Source of the DNA: Gonapodya prolifera JEL478
Taxonomy: Eukaryota > Monoblepharomycota > Monoblepharidomycetes > Monoblepharidales > Gonapodyaceae
Direction: 5' to 3'
DNA: 64,000 nt
Assembly (NCBI GenBank): GCA_001574975.1
Contig: KQ965820.1
Location: forward strand, 1-64,000
The position numbers and the translations under genes are program-made. A model generated the notes under the pieces. That model did not search any database and was not told where the DNA came from. It worked only from the letters and a program-made list of their open reading frames with translations. This document shows, piece after piece, positions 24,537-34,752 of this stretch; the stretch's first letter is position 1, and every line of letters begins with the position of its first letter.

Positions 24537-26402
24537 TCAAAAAGTCATCGCCCCCGACGACGAGATACTCCTCGCCTTCCGCACCTGCTGGTCGGCACCC
24601 GGGTATGACGTTGCAGAATGCCGGTCCTGCTCTGCATCGTCCTGTCCCAAACTATTGGCCTTCTCTTTCCCCGCCCCTCTCCCCGTGAACCATTCCTTGA
24701 CTTTCGACCCCAACCCTCTCTTTTTCTTCGGACCTCCCGATCTTGGACCTTGCGATGCGGAGGCATGGGAGCTTGCCTCGCTGGGAAGCTGCAGGACGCT
24801 CGAAGTATGTGACGCCCCGAGCGCCGTACTCTCCGTGCCCACCCTCGTGCTGCCCAGGCTTCCAGACGACGCTTCCATGTTGGACGTGTATCGCGTTGCT
24901 GTTCCCTTTCCAAACTCCTCTGAGTCACTGGTGAGTTGGCGGTTCATCTGGTGCTGCCGGCGAGCGCTCAGTCGGCGTTGTAAGGCCGCGACGTTCCAGC
25001 GGTACACGAAGTCGGGGAAGAAGGCCATGAAGTGATGGCTGGACGTCGTTTCGGTGAGAGTCGATGGAAGAGGAAGAGACATGGAGTTGAACTTTGGCAA
25101 AGTAGTTTGTGAGTGGAATTATGGTGGGGATCACTGACCTATCAACATATTCTCGAATCTAGGTAGTAGGTTGGAAAGCGGGATGTCAACATCATCACCA
25201 CGACCTCGAGCGCCGCTCGCCGTCAACTCACCGTCACAATCCTCCCATGCCGCACGACAAAAATGAAATCTGGGGGGGTTGGGGGTTGACGTTGACGTTG
25301 CCTGTGATTCAGTTCCCTGCACACACAAAGCCAATGAAAAAGGCCGCACGCTACACGTACCATGCTCCTGATTGTACACGCGCCCATCGTGCGTGACGCC
25401 TAGCGACTCTGCCTGGATCAAGATATAGGTCAGAAACGGCGCCCCAGACACAGCAGACGTTCAAATCCGAACTTCACCTCCACATGCACTTTATCCCCTT
25501 CGCACGTATAATCCAGCGGCGTCATTCGGAACTCTTTGAATCGGGGAAGAAAGTCGTCGCACAAGTAGGAGAGATACGAGCCGTAGTCCATTGCTGGTGC
25601 CCCTATGGGGTGGTGGTGGTGATTGTGGAGGTTGGTACGAGTCAGACGATGAGAATAAGCATCAATCGTGCACGCCCCCGAAGCTTTCGCTCGAATCGCA
25701 GTTCGCGAGCGGGACGTCTATATAGTCACCCAAGCCAAAAAACGTACCTATCGACCTGGGCAACAATTGCACCAACAACCGCTCTCCATCAATGAGTGTC
25801 TCCATCGCGTCCTGAACGCCCGATCCCATCCGCTCCATGAACTGCCGCGCCACCTCCTTCTCTCTGCGTGATTCATTGTGTCGCGTGAGCGTGGTCTGGC
25901 GGCGCCGGAGGGAGCCCGAGGCACCTGGCGCGCCCGGGGAGATTGCAATCGCAGAGGCGGTCCCGCTCGAGTGCGAAATCGACCGATGCGGAACCGCGAA
26001 GACGTGCGGCGAAGGCCAAGGCGACGAGGGGGGGACGGGGGATGTGGGCGTGTATGGCAAAAACGCGAACGAGGACAGGGAATCTCCCGTGTCCGACGTA
26101 ATGCGCAGATCGGGGCCCGTGGGAGCGCGCATCTGTGGGTGGGTCTCCGCGTCTGTGCCCGTCCGTCGGGGATGGGTGACGCTGAAATGTACCTTGCGTC
26201 CGTCACGTGGCGGTGGCTTTCCAGGTTCTATCTCGCCTTTACCGCGCCGGGGCGAGAGGGTGGAGTGGGTATCAGAGGGTCTCGTGGATGGATGGCTTGG
26301 TTTTGAATGCAAAAAGGCGGTGCATGAGGGGATCGTCTTTGCACGGTTGGGACCCCGTAAAGGGCGCGTGATGTGCAGAAGAGGCGCAACAAAAACCAAC
26401 AT
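24537..26402 (-). CDS. SnoaL/NTF2-like domain protein with disordered ends
   Basis: Six exons: 25748-26402, 25478-25602, 25361-25412, 25232-25269, 25139-25158 and 24537-25038; 463 residues if the first ATG at 26402 is used (a start near 26131, MRAPTGPDL, is equally possible). Residues about 190-320 form the SnoaL-like cone: QFMERMGSGVQDAMETLIDG, MDYGSYLSYLCDDFLPRFKE, DYTCEGDKVHVE, GVTHDGRVYNQEHDFIFVVR and HGRIVTIREYVDS. This is the usual order of helices then curved sheet, ending in the family's 'G.I..(I/V)REY.D'. Such domains bind or isomerise small molecules; no catalytic residue set can be assigned. A Ser/Pro-rich N-terminus and a Ser/Gly C-terminus with a basic patch (GGPKKKRGLGSKVKEWF) flank it. 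Confidence 0.75.
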
Positions 26403-27630
26403 TTATTCCTCAGCTTTAAAAAATGACAGGTCTACAACGAGCCCGGCTCCTTGGTGCATGCACAGGCTGCGTTTTTTCTGGCCCCGCTTGTGAAACCGAG
26501 CATCGGAGTGTATCCCCGGGGCACGGTTACGTTTTACCTCGACAACTGCGCTTTCAGGCGCCATCTCGCATTCAGGCCCGTGACACCCTCAGCTTGACCC
26601 GTTGTCGCGGTCGCATCTCCTTACGCGTAATACCCAAGCAGAGAGTGTATTCTTCCACTCTTTGAATTAGCGCAATTTTATACTGGGTGCCAAGACCGAC
26701 AGTTGCATCCGTGTAATGGAAAAGAGTGTTGTGTTTTGCAGTTCTCATCAATCGGAATCTTATGCAGTCTGAGCATAACTTTGATGATGGCGGGTTTGCG
26801 CGACCTGGGGAGGAGAGCGAGCTTGCGCCACACCAGGTAAAACTCCTCTAATGATCGAAAAAGTGACGTTTTGTTTGGGGGCGGTCCAATGGGTGGCACT
26901 GTACCTGCGAGAACATTGGTCATCGACCGGAGAGTACACGCTTACACGTCGTTCTTTGTCACTCTGTTTGCCGATCCCGGTTTCCCGCCTCGTCCACTAC
27001 AATGCGACATTCACCCTCTGCGAGAAGCGGCGACATGCTCGCTCGTTCGCTCCGCCACGTCTGGAAACGTGAGCTATATTGACCCCATTCTTGTCCAGAC
27101 ATGTCTACAGGGCAAGATCGCTCGATATCGGTATTGTAATCTCGGCCAGGCTCACACGGGACATTTTCGATGTGTGGAAGCTCTCGCGCCACTGCCACGG
27201 CGGATAAGTTTTTGCAAGACCGGGAGGTCTCGGACAACTTTGACGCACCCCTGGTTGACAGGGGTGCGTCAGAGGCGACGCCACGTCACAATCCGGAGCG
27301 ATGTGTAGCATTGGTGCCTTGGCACTTGGTAGTCTGACGACCCGAGCCAGAGTTGCATAAGCAAAGGCTGTTTTATCAGTGAAAGTTGTCTACACGCTCG
27401 AACGTTTTCGTCGCCACGATGATCTCGGGCCCTGGCTGCTTTTCCTCGCCCCGGATAAACGACAAAAAAAGTTCGTTGATGTGGTAGAGAACGTTGAGTG
27501 GTATCATTGCGTGTTTCGTGCGAACAACCAGCGGTTTTGAAAGCGGACATATAACAGCGTGGAAAGATGATTTTATTTTATTTTTTATCCCGTCTGTATG
27601 CTACGGCACGGCACAAAGAACACCCAGTCT
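26403..27630. other. Intergenic stretch, no supported gene
   Basis: About 1.2 kb between two minus-strand genes. Short open frames on both strands, none with recognisable motif, signal or intron pattern. It should hold the promoter of the SnoaL-like gene at its left edge. Confidence 0.5.
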
Positions 27631-28214
27631 TCACTCCCTCGCCCCTTGACCCATCTTGGTGCGCTTGTCGGGAGTACCGTCCTCCTTCAGGCCCTCTGCA
27701 AACAAACGCGAATCTGAATGAGCTCGTCTCCGCCAGTAGCGTGAAAAGGAAGTTACCGTGCTCTGTAGGCTTGTACTTTGCGGTTCCTTGGTTCTGTTCG
27801 CCGCCAACTGTTCGCCACCGAAATGTCAGCACCGTAATGATGACGTGTCACAGTAAACACCGCAAGCAACCTTGAGAGCCCGACTTCCCCTCCTCCGTCT
27901 CTATCTTTGACGCGTGGTGTGAACCGTGTGCGAGCTCTTCGGCGTTGGCGCGGTGGGCCTCGGATTCGTACTCTGTTCCGAACACGCACGAATGAGCCAT
28001 CGGCGACGAAAGACGACTTCACGTACTACCGGTCCCACTCGAAAAACGCACCTTTGACGCGCTTGTCTGGGGTACCGTCCTCCTTCATACCCCCGTGCTC
28101 ACTGGGCTTGTACTGGGAAAAAGGTCGGACTCAGCGCCTGCCATCACGTCTTCGCGGAGGATTCCGGCGCGGTACCTTCTCTTGTCCGCGTTGGCTTGCA
28201 CCTCCAGAGCTCAT
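27631..28214 (-). CDS. Small hydrophilic protein with two copies of a KYKPxEH..KEDGTPDKR motif
   Basis: Five small exons, 28176-28214, 28052-28112, 27871-27972, 27757-27807 and 27631-27695, give a 105-residue protein starting MSSGGASQRGQEK with every phase closing; introns are 61-79 bases. It holds two near-identical motifs, YKPSEHGGMKEDGTPDKR (about residues 14-31) and YKPTEHEGLKEDGTPDKR (about 80-97), separated by an acidic, histidine-containing linker (EYESEAHRANAEELAHGSHH). No signal peptide, helix-forming hydrophobics or cysteines. The first motif begins exactly at an exon start. I do not know an assigned function; the composition resembles small heat-stable or stress-related proteins. 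Because no exon is long, ordinary open-frame scans miss this gene. Confidence 0.75.
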
Positions 28215-28486
28215 TCTTGCTGTTTCTTGATTTGCGAATGTGGATTTGGACGGGTGTGGGTTTTCGATGGTTTTGTGGAGTGACTTTGTGCAAGACGCGG
28301 ATTATTACTATCTTTCCAGGATTACTACATCTGATTACAAGTTGCTTTATGTTCAATCTCTGGCCATCAACGAATCGATCGCATGAGCTCAAGCGTTTCG
28401 CCAACATCACGAGCCGATTGCCGATAATCGATTCTCTTCTCCGAATCTCCCAAGCCTCCTTCTCCATCCCCAGCTCTTGCAAAACA

Positions 28487-29534
28487 ATGGTCGAACCTCG
28501 TCCAAGCGAAGAACCATCCTATCCAACCCGATCCGCAGTGACATTCATACCCGTTTCCGACGCATCGTCCCCCATACTCACTGACTACCGTGACCTGAAG
28601 AGTCCATCGTTGCGCGAGAACGAGTTTCGAGGGCGAACGACGTTTTTCATTGCGGAGGGCGAAACCGTCACGGGCACTGTTCTGTCAGAGGGATCCTTGT
28701 ACCCTGTGCATAGCGTGATCCTGACGGAACATCACCGCGACAAGATGGCGGACGTTTGGGAAGACCTTACAAAGAGATTGGTGTCGACAGCCCCGAATGG
28801 GAGCGGCAATCAGCAGCAGGTGCCTATACCCATATATATGGCACCGCAGCCACTTCTTGAGCAACTCACGGACTTTTATTGTCATCGTGGCGTGCTCGCG
28901 TCCGTTGACATTCCTGCATCACCTCCCTTCACGGACATCCTCTCGACCAGCGACAGTTGCTGAGGTACTGCAACGCGTCAACGGGATCGACAACGTCGGG
29001 TCTATATTTCGCAATATCGCTTGTCTGGCTGGCAAGGACAGAAGCTGCGTTCTACTGACTCGTGACTGCCGCCACCCACTCTACCGGAAGGCGGTTCGTG
29101 TCAGTGTGGGTCACGCTGCACGGGTACGCTTTGGTATTATAGATGGCTTGGACGAGCCCGCTCCTTCTCGTGACGATCACGAACATGAGCAAGAAGACGA
29201 TCCTTGGGAAGGACCAAGCGAAGGACAATACACTGTCGGCAAAACGGTACGAACAAAGCCTACGAAGCGTGAACGAAAACTGATGAGACAGGAGTCCCGG
29301 AGAGCTACTGCCAGTAACCAGGAAGCCGAACGAGACGTTGAAGCGAATCGTCCATCTGGAGATCCTCCACCAGATCCCCTCACTCTCCTGGAGCAGCACG
29401 GTTTTACAACCATTGCGTTCAGACCGAATCCACATGCCACCGACGTCTTTCCTCTTGTCACTCTGGTAGCAACCAGCTTCTACTTGTTCGCCGTGTTAGA
29501 CTGGACTCCTTCACAATCCGTCGTGCTCAGCTGA
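28487..29534 (+). pseudogene. SpoU/TrmH-family RNA 2'-O-methyltransferase, broken and lacking catalytic motifs
   Basis: From ATG 28487 the frame carries the family's N-terminal substrate-binding part: RTTFFIAEGETVTGTVLSEG, YPVHSVILTEHHRDKM, VPIYMAPQPLLEQLTDF and HRGVLASVDIP. It then stops at about 28961 (DSC, TGA). A second frame takes over at once with motif 1 of the SPOUT fold, NGIDNVGSIFRNIACLAG, and CRHPLYRKAVRVSVGHAARV. No splice joins them in phase, so a one-base change is likely. The second frame ends at 29534 without the glycine-rich 'GSEG.G' and 'S.N...A' motifs that form the SAM-binding knot. The protein would therefore be inactive even if the frame change were an assembly error. 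It starts 272 bases from the divergently read EHGG-motif gene, so they may share a promoter region. Confidence 0.7.
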
Positions 29535-29727
29535 AAATACGAATACCAAGGGTAGAAGGACCGGACTCTCTTAACGTTGCAACGAGCGTTGCAATAGCTC
29601 TCAGTTGACTGGTGTAGTATGTAAATTGTACGTCGAACCATGTAATATTCACAAAGATCATATCGAATACAGTAACAGAGGCCAGATATCAAAATTGATG
29701 CAAAATTTTCCGGAACCAAACCACCAA

Positions 29728-32711
29728 TCAATCCCCTCTGAACCTCCGTTTGTCATCTCCGGGAACTATGCTATCTATTTCCAATAACCTCTCTAATTTC
29801 GCGGTATCCATTGTTCGTTCAAAGCTTCTTCCTGGCGATCCGAAAGTAGGATCCGTCAGGGGGCTGCTCGCCGAGCTTCCTGCTCCTGGCAAATTTTCAA
29901 TGCTCAGTCGAACACCACGCCTGGGAGAGCTTCCGCTTGTGTCGCTCAGCCTCGCTGCACTTTGTGCAGAGTTTGAACGCTGATATGGTGAGCCATTAGG
30001 TGCAGCGTGATTCCCACTTAGATTCGCAATGCTTCCCGTGATATCTCCGATCTTCTCCAAAAGTTCGTCGAAGTCAACTGGTCGATGAGCGGGCATCGGC
30101 CCAGAGGGGGCTCTCCCGCTTGTCCGCTGAAGCTCCTCGACGTTCTGGTTGCTGCCTGATGAGACAGTTTGCTGTGAGCCATTGGAGGGTCTATGACCAC
30201 GAGTTGACGTGGTAGAACGGGACTGTTGAAGATTTTGGGACGCATAGGTCGGGGGTATCCCAGATTCCGGTATCAAGCTCTCGACGTTTGCTTTGATCCG
30301 CCGTGACAGGTCCCACAGAGATTGACCGTAGGCGGGATTAGGAGGCGGTGGGGTCTCCAAGCGTGTAGGTGACGATCTCAGATGCTTCAAGAGGACAAAA
30401 ATGTGAGTAATTGAGCCTACCGTTGTAGTCATGGCATATACCCTCACCTGCAACTCCTCGTCAAGCCTTCGCACCTGCTCTAGCACCACTTTCTGCTTCT
30501 CCACCGCTACCAGAAGCTGCCGTTCCTTATCGGCCAACTGTGCCTGCAGCGACCCAACCTGCCGTCTCAATGCAGTCTCCACCGCCTCCATCTCTGCCAC
30601 TCGGGCGTCCAGGGCAAAAATCCGACCGGAAGCTTCGGAACTCTCCATCCGAAGCTTGGACAGCTCCTCAGAGAGCGCAGAAGTGTGTTGGGACTTGTGC
30701 TGCATTTGAGATCGTGCGCGAGCAAGCTCTTGAGAGAGTTCCTCGCATCGGCGCAGGACCGAGGCGTGTTCCGCTGAGAGGGCGTCAAGCGCCGTGTTCT
30801 TCTCAGCCAAGGAGGTTCGCAAGTGCGAGACTTCGTCCTCCATCGCGGACTTGGCAACTGTCAGTTTTTCCTGGAGAGAAAGAAGTTCGGCGTGGGTCTG
30901 GGTTCGGTCTTTGGAACGTTGCTGAAATGTAGCGTTGAATGGAGAGCTTGACAGACATAATCCCCAAATGACAGGGCTTGAAGCTCACCTCAGTCTCAAC
31001 TTCCAATCGCTCTTCCGCAACAGTTGCTCTTTCCAAAGCAACACGTAATTCGTCCTCGAGGCGTTGTTTGTCGCGCCTCACCGATGTCTCCCTGTCCTTC
31101 AGATCCTTCGCCTCCCTCTGTGCCTCTACGAGGGCCGTCCGCACTTCATCAAGCGTCTCCGTGAACTGCAGCAGTCGCTCCTTGTTCTCGTTCCTTCCCG
31201 CGTCCAAGTCTCGGCCCATGTCGAGGATTTCCCTGTCTCGATCCCGCAGCTCCATGACCAAGCCATCCTTCTCCGCTTCCATCTTTGCCTTCTCTGTAGC
31301 CAATCTGTCAATCTCTGCTGTGACTGCGTCGTGGTCTTCCCGCGCTTGCTCAAGATTCTGTTGGACCGCGGATAACTCCGACCTCTGCTTCTCAATTAGA
31401 GATCCCGCCGCCCGGTTTGCTGACCTTGCTTCAGATAATTCTTGCGACAGCCTTTCCATCCGCTGCTGCATCGCCACATTTTCATCCTTCCGCCGGCCCA
31501 GCTCATGGTCCAGCTCCAGCTGCCTCATATCCAGCTTCATCCGCCCCTCTCTCTCAGACACCCAATCTGCCTCCTTGGCCTTGTACGCTTGCGCGAGGCG
31601 CTTCACCTCGCTCTCGCGCTGGGCCAGCTTGGCCTCAACATCCCCAAGCTTCACCTTGTAGGCTGCCTCGGCATCCGCAAGTAGCTCGTCGTGAGAAGCA
31701 ACTGCGGACGCGAGCTCCCTCTTTCCCGCTTGAACCTGCTGCTCCAGTCCATGGGCGGTTGCAAGCCAGGTTGCGGAGTCCTTGTCGTATTTCGCCCGAG
31801 CCAGGGAGAGCTCCTTCTCTGCAGACGCGTGTTCGTCCGTCTTTACAATGAGCGCGCGTTGAAGAGCACGGAGCGCCGACTCGGATTTGCGCTTGGCGTG
31901 CTGGAGGTCACTCTGATGGTTGGTTTGGAGGGACCGTACATCAGCGAGGAGTTGCTGGTAGGATTGCTCGAGCGCGGCGTAGCGCGATCGCTCATCGGAG
32001 AGAGATTGAAGGAGCGTTTTGGTGGAGGTGTTGTACTGCGACAAAGATCACCAACACATTATGAACAAATCGTCTGTAACGTTCACTCACTCGCTCCTTA
32101 TGGTCTTCTTCGCGCTTCACCAGCGAGGTCCAAGACTGTACTGGCGATTTCGACCGTCCGGAGGTGGAGGATATCCCTCGGGTATGACGCCGGTCCGCAG
32201 AGCGTGACCCACCACGAGCATCCTTCTTAAGCACTCCTTTCCCAGGCATATGGGCACTTTCGGACAGCGTTGTTGTAGAGCGGGATTTTCGTGTCTCCAC
32301 GGGAGGTGCAGATGTGATGGTTGTGTCCGCGAAAGAAGATACGAATTCATGTTCTCCATCCCGCACCCGCACATGTGCCCTCGCCTCTTCCGCGGAGTCC
32401 GCGAAGCATACCGGCTCCTTTAACCTCTCTCTATCTTTGTCCATATCTCGAACTCGCGCTCGAAGCGCCGCCGAAGTGTCTATCTGGCGGTCCGTCTCCT
32501 TGTCAGCCGAGCTGGGATGGCGCGACTGCCTGTTCCGAGTCACAGAGTCTTTCTCCTGTTCATTATCAGCTCCACGACGTCTGCGCTGTTTGGGAGACTT
32601 CGACAGTGACAGTTCTGATGCGAGCAGCCGAAGAATCTCGTCATCAGAGGTCAGAAGTGACTCTGCCGATTCAGCTCGGTTCCATTGTGGTACAGGGGGA
32701 TTCGGGGGCAT
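29728..32711 (-). CDS. Large coiled-coil protein
   Basis: Four exons: 32091-32711, 30989-32035, 30448-30921 and 29728-30384; 932 residues, all phases closing. Residues 1-207 are Ser/Arg/Asp-rich and disordered, including HMPGKGVLKK. From about 208 to 715 the sequence is almost unbroken heptads (LRALQRALIVKTDEHASAEK, LEDELRVALERATVAEERLE, LRRQVGSLQAQLADKERQLL), a long coiled coil. The last ~215 residues are Ser/Pro-rich with a conserved-looking VDFDELLEKIGDITGSIANL. The third intron is a multiple of three and open, but has GTGAGG..TTGAAG ends, so I treat it as an intron. It may be a cytoskeletal, spindle-pole or Golgi-tether scaffold; no specific family is recognised. Confidence 0.75.
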
Positions 32712-33061
32712 CTTAGCCGAGCATCAATCCAATAAAGGTCTGTCCGGGATTCCCGATGATGTAGAAGCTCTCAAACGATGGAATCTAAGTCAATGTTAAC
32801 AAAGTGCTCAAGGCCACGATCGATAGTGCAACATTCTTGGTGCGGTAACTATTGAGAATTGAACACCGATCCAGCCAGATTCACCCCTCAGACTTTCGGA
32901 AGCTCGCTTAGGATACCACTACTTTTAAAGGCTTCTTTGGCTGACTGGAGGGGCTGTCATCTGAACACCATCTTCGCCGTTCAACTAAACTGCAAAGTGA
33001 CGACTGTCACACCGATCCACCAATCCCGTACGGACTCAAGCCGAGCACTATCTGGGTCTGA
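32712..33061. promoter_or_regulatory. Divergent intergenic region between the coiled-coil gene and the RapGAP gene
   Basis: About 350 bases separate the two starts. No gene is supported; a short open frame (32859-33065, +) could be an upstream RapGAP exon but cannot be linked in phase with confidence. It probably holds both promoters. Confidence 0.4.
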
Positions 33062-34647
33062 GTGAATCAGTCCGAATTCATCGCCTTGATCCCAGCATCC
33101 CTCGTACCCGTAATGTCAATATCTGTCGAAGACTCGGGTTGGGCAATCCTGCCCACAAATAGGTCAGCTCATGTCCAAGGAGTACACGAATCACTACTTC
33201 AGGAGTGTGAAAAGGATATTATCTGGTATCGGGAGAACTTCTTCGGAAAGCGTGAGTGGTTTTGACCCCAACGAACAGCGACAAACCTTCCTAATTTTGT
33301 TCCGCACCACCCGCACCATCCGCAACACGGGGAATAAAATGAATTGCTGGACCCATTCAATGAAACTTGCTTTGGGACGGAAGCACATTACAATTATCTT
33401 GGGGTAGAGACTGAACGAGGACCAATTGCCATCTCCATCGTCGAGGGTAACGAGAACTGGAAGGTCCTCGTCCGAACGAAGACGGTGAGAGAAAGAGGCA
33501 ACATCCTGACCTCTCCCGTCTGCCGGAACGAAGTGTGCCGAAAGCTCATTGTTGAACGTGAATGAAACAGGGATCGGAGCGACTCACGGTTCCCACAAAA
33601 TCCGTACCTGTCCCTTTCCTCCGTAAAATCTTTGGTCTCGGGCCTCCCCTCGAGTCAGTCATGCAGGCTGCCTCGAGTAACATTCCAGTCTCCGCTGTCA
33701 CCCTTAGTCGCGAGCTCGCCCTCCCAAATGAGCTTTTGGCAATGGAGGAGCGGCAAGTGCGTCCATTTGGCCACGAGAACCTTATCTGCAAAGTGCTCAT
33801 GGAATCTATTAGGTGATTCGAAGTTATAAGTTCGGTGTTGCATATTTGACGACCGGGCAAACTACGGAGCAAGAAATGTTACGGAATCGAACAGGTACGA
33901 AATAGCACCTTCTTATCACTACAATGATTTTTCACAACTGTCAAATCCAAGAGCGAACGTCGAAAGCTTACCAACAGTTCTTGTCGTTCTTGGGCGAGAG
34001 GATCGAGTTGAAAGGGTGGAAAGGCTACAGGGCGGGACTAGATACCTCTGCAAGTGAGTGTAATCCCCAGTAACTATTTTTGTGGGCTTTCGATCACATG
34101 CTACAATGTTGTTCGGAAACACAGGTGGTAACACAGGCACCCATTCAATCTACACCAAATGGCAATCTTACGAGATCATGTTCCACGTCGCCACCCTCCT
34201 CCCCTACACTGAGCATGAACCCCAACAGGTGGAGCGTAAACGGCACCTAGGGAACGACATCGTCCTCATCGTGTTCCAGGACCCAGAGGCGGGGAAGTTG
34301 CGGATCAAAACTGTTGCCAGCAAGCAGAATCACGTGGTGGCGGCCGTGCAACCGTGCCCTGAGGGATATCGAGTACAATTTGTGGCCAAGGAGGGTGTTC
34401 CGTCGTTTTCGCCAGAGTTACCAGAACCCACGATTATTGGAAGCGATGCCACCGCCCGAGACTTCTTCCTACATAAATGTGGGTTTTGGTGTTCTCACGG
34501 CGGGTATACTCTGTGTGACGTTTGCTTCATCCAAATACAGTGGTTAACGCAGAAAGAGCTTCTTATAAAGCGCCTTCCTTCGCTCCCAAAATTCAACGAA
34601 CACGGAACGTTTTGTTAACTGACGTTTGTACAAAGTACGCCTCTTAG
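33062..34647 (+). CDS. Rap/Ran-GAP domain protein (GTPase activator)
   Basis: Seven exons: 33062-33251, 33384-33484, 33571-33756, 33813-33894, 33952-34053, 34125-34478 and 34541-34647; 373 residues, phases all close. The RapGAP fold is present in order: WYRENFFGKPHYNYLGVET, WKVLVRTKT, FGLGPPLESVMQAA, LAMEERQVIRSYKFGVAYL, FLGERIELKGWKGYRAGLD, SGNTGTHSIYTKWQSYEIMF, LLPYTEHEPQQVERKRHLGN, DIVLIVFQDPE, ASKQNHVVAAVQPC and KLVNAERASYKAPSFAPK. The catalytic 'asparagine thumb' falls in the HLGNDIVLI block, where N follows G as in active RapGAPs. It ends soon after the GAP domain, so it is a compact single-domain protein. Expected role: switching off a Rap/Rheb-like small GTPase. The first exon may be incomplete. 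Confidence 0.85.
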
Positions 34648-34752
34648 CGCAACGAATGGTGCTTGAGGTGATTCGTGTTGCATAAATATTTATATATTAT
34701 ATCGTTTTGGTCGAGAGATTACAATGATTGTATTGTGACGGGTGTTGAATAC

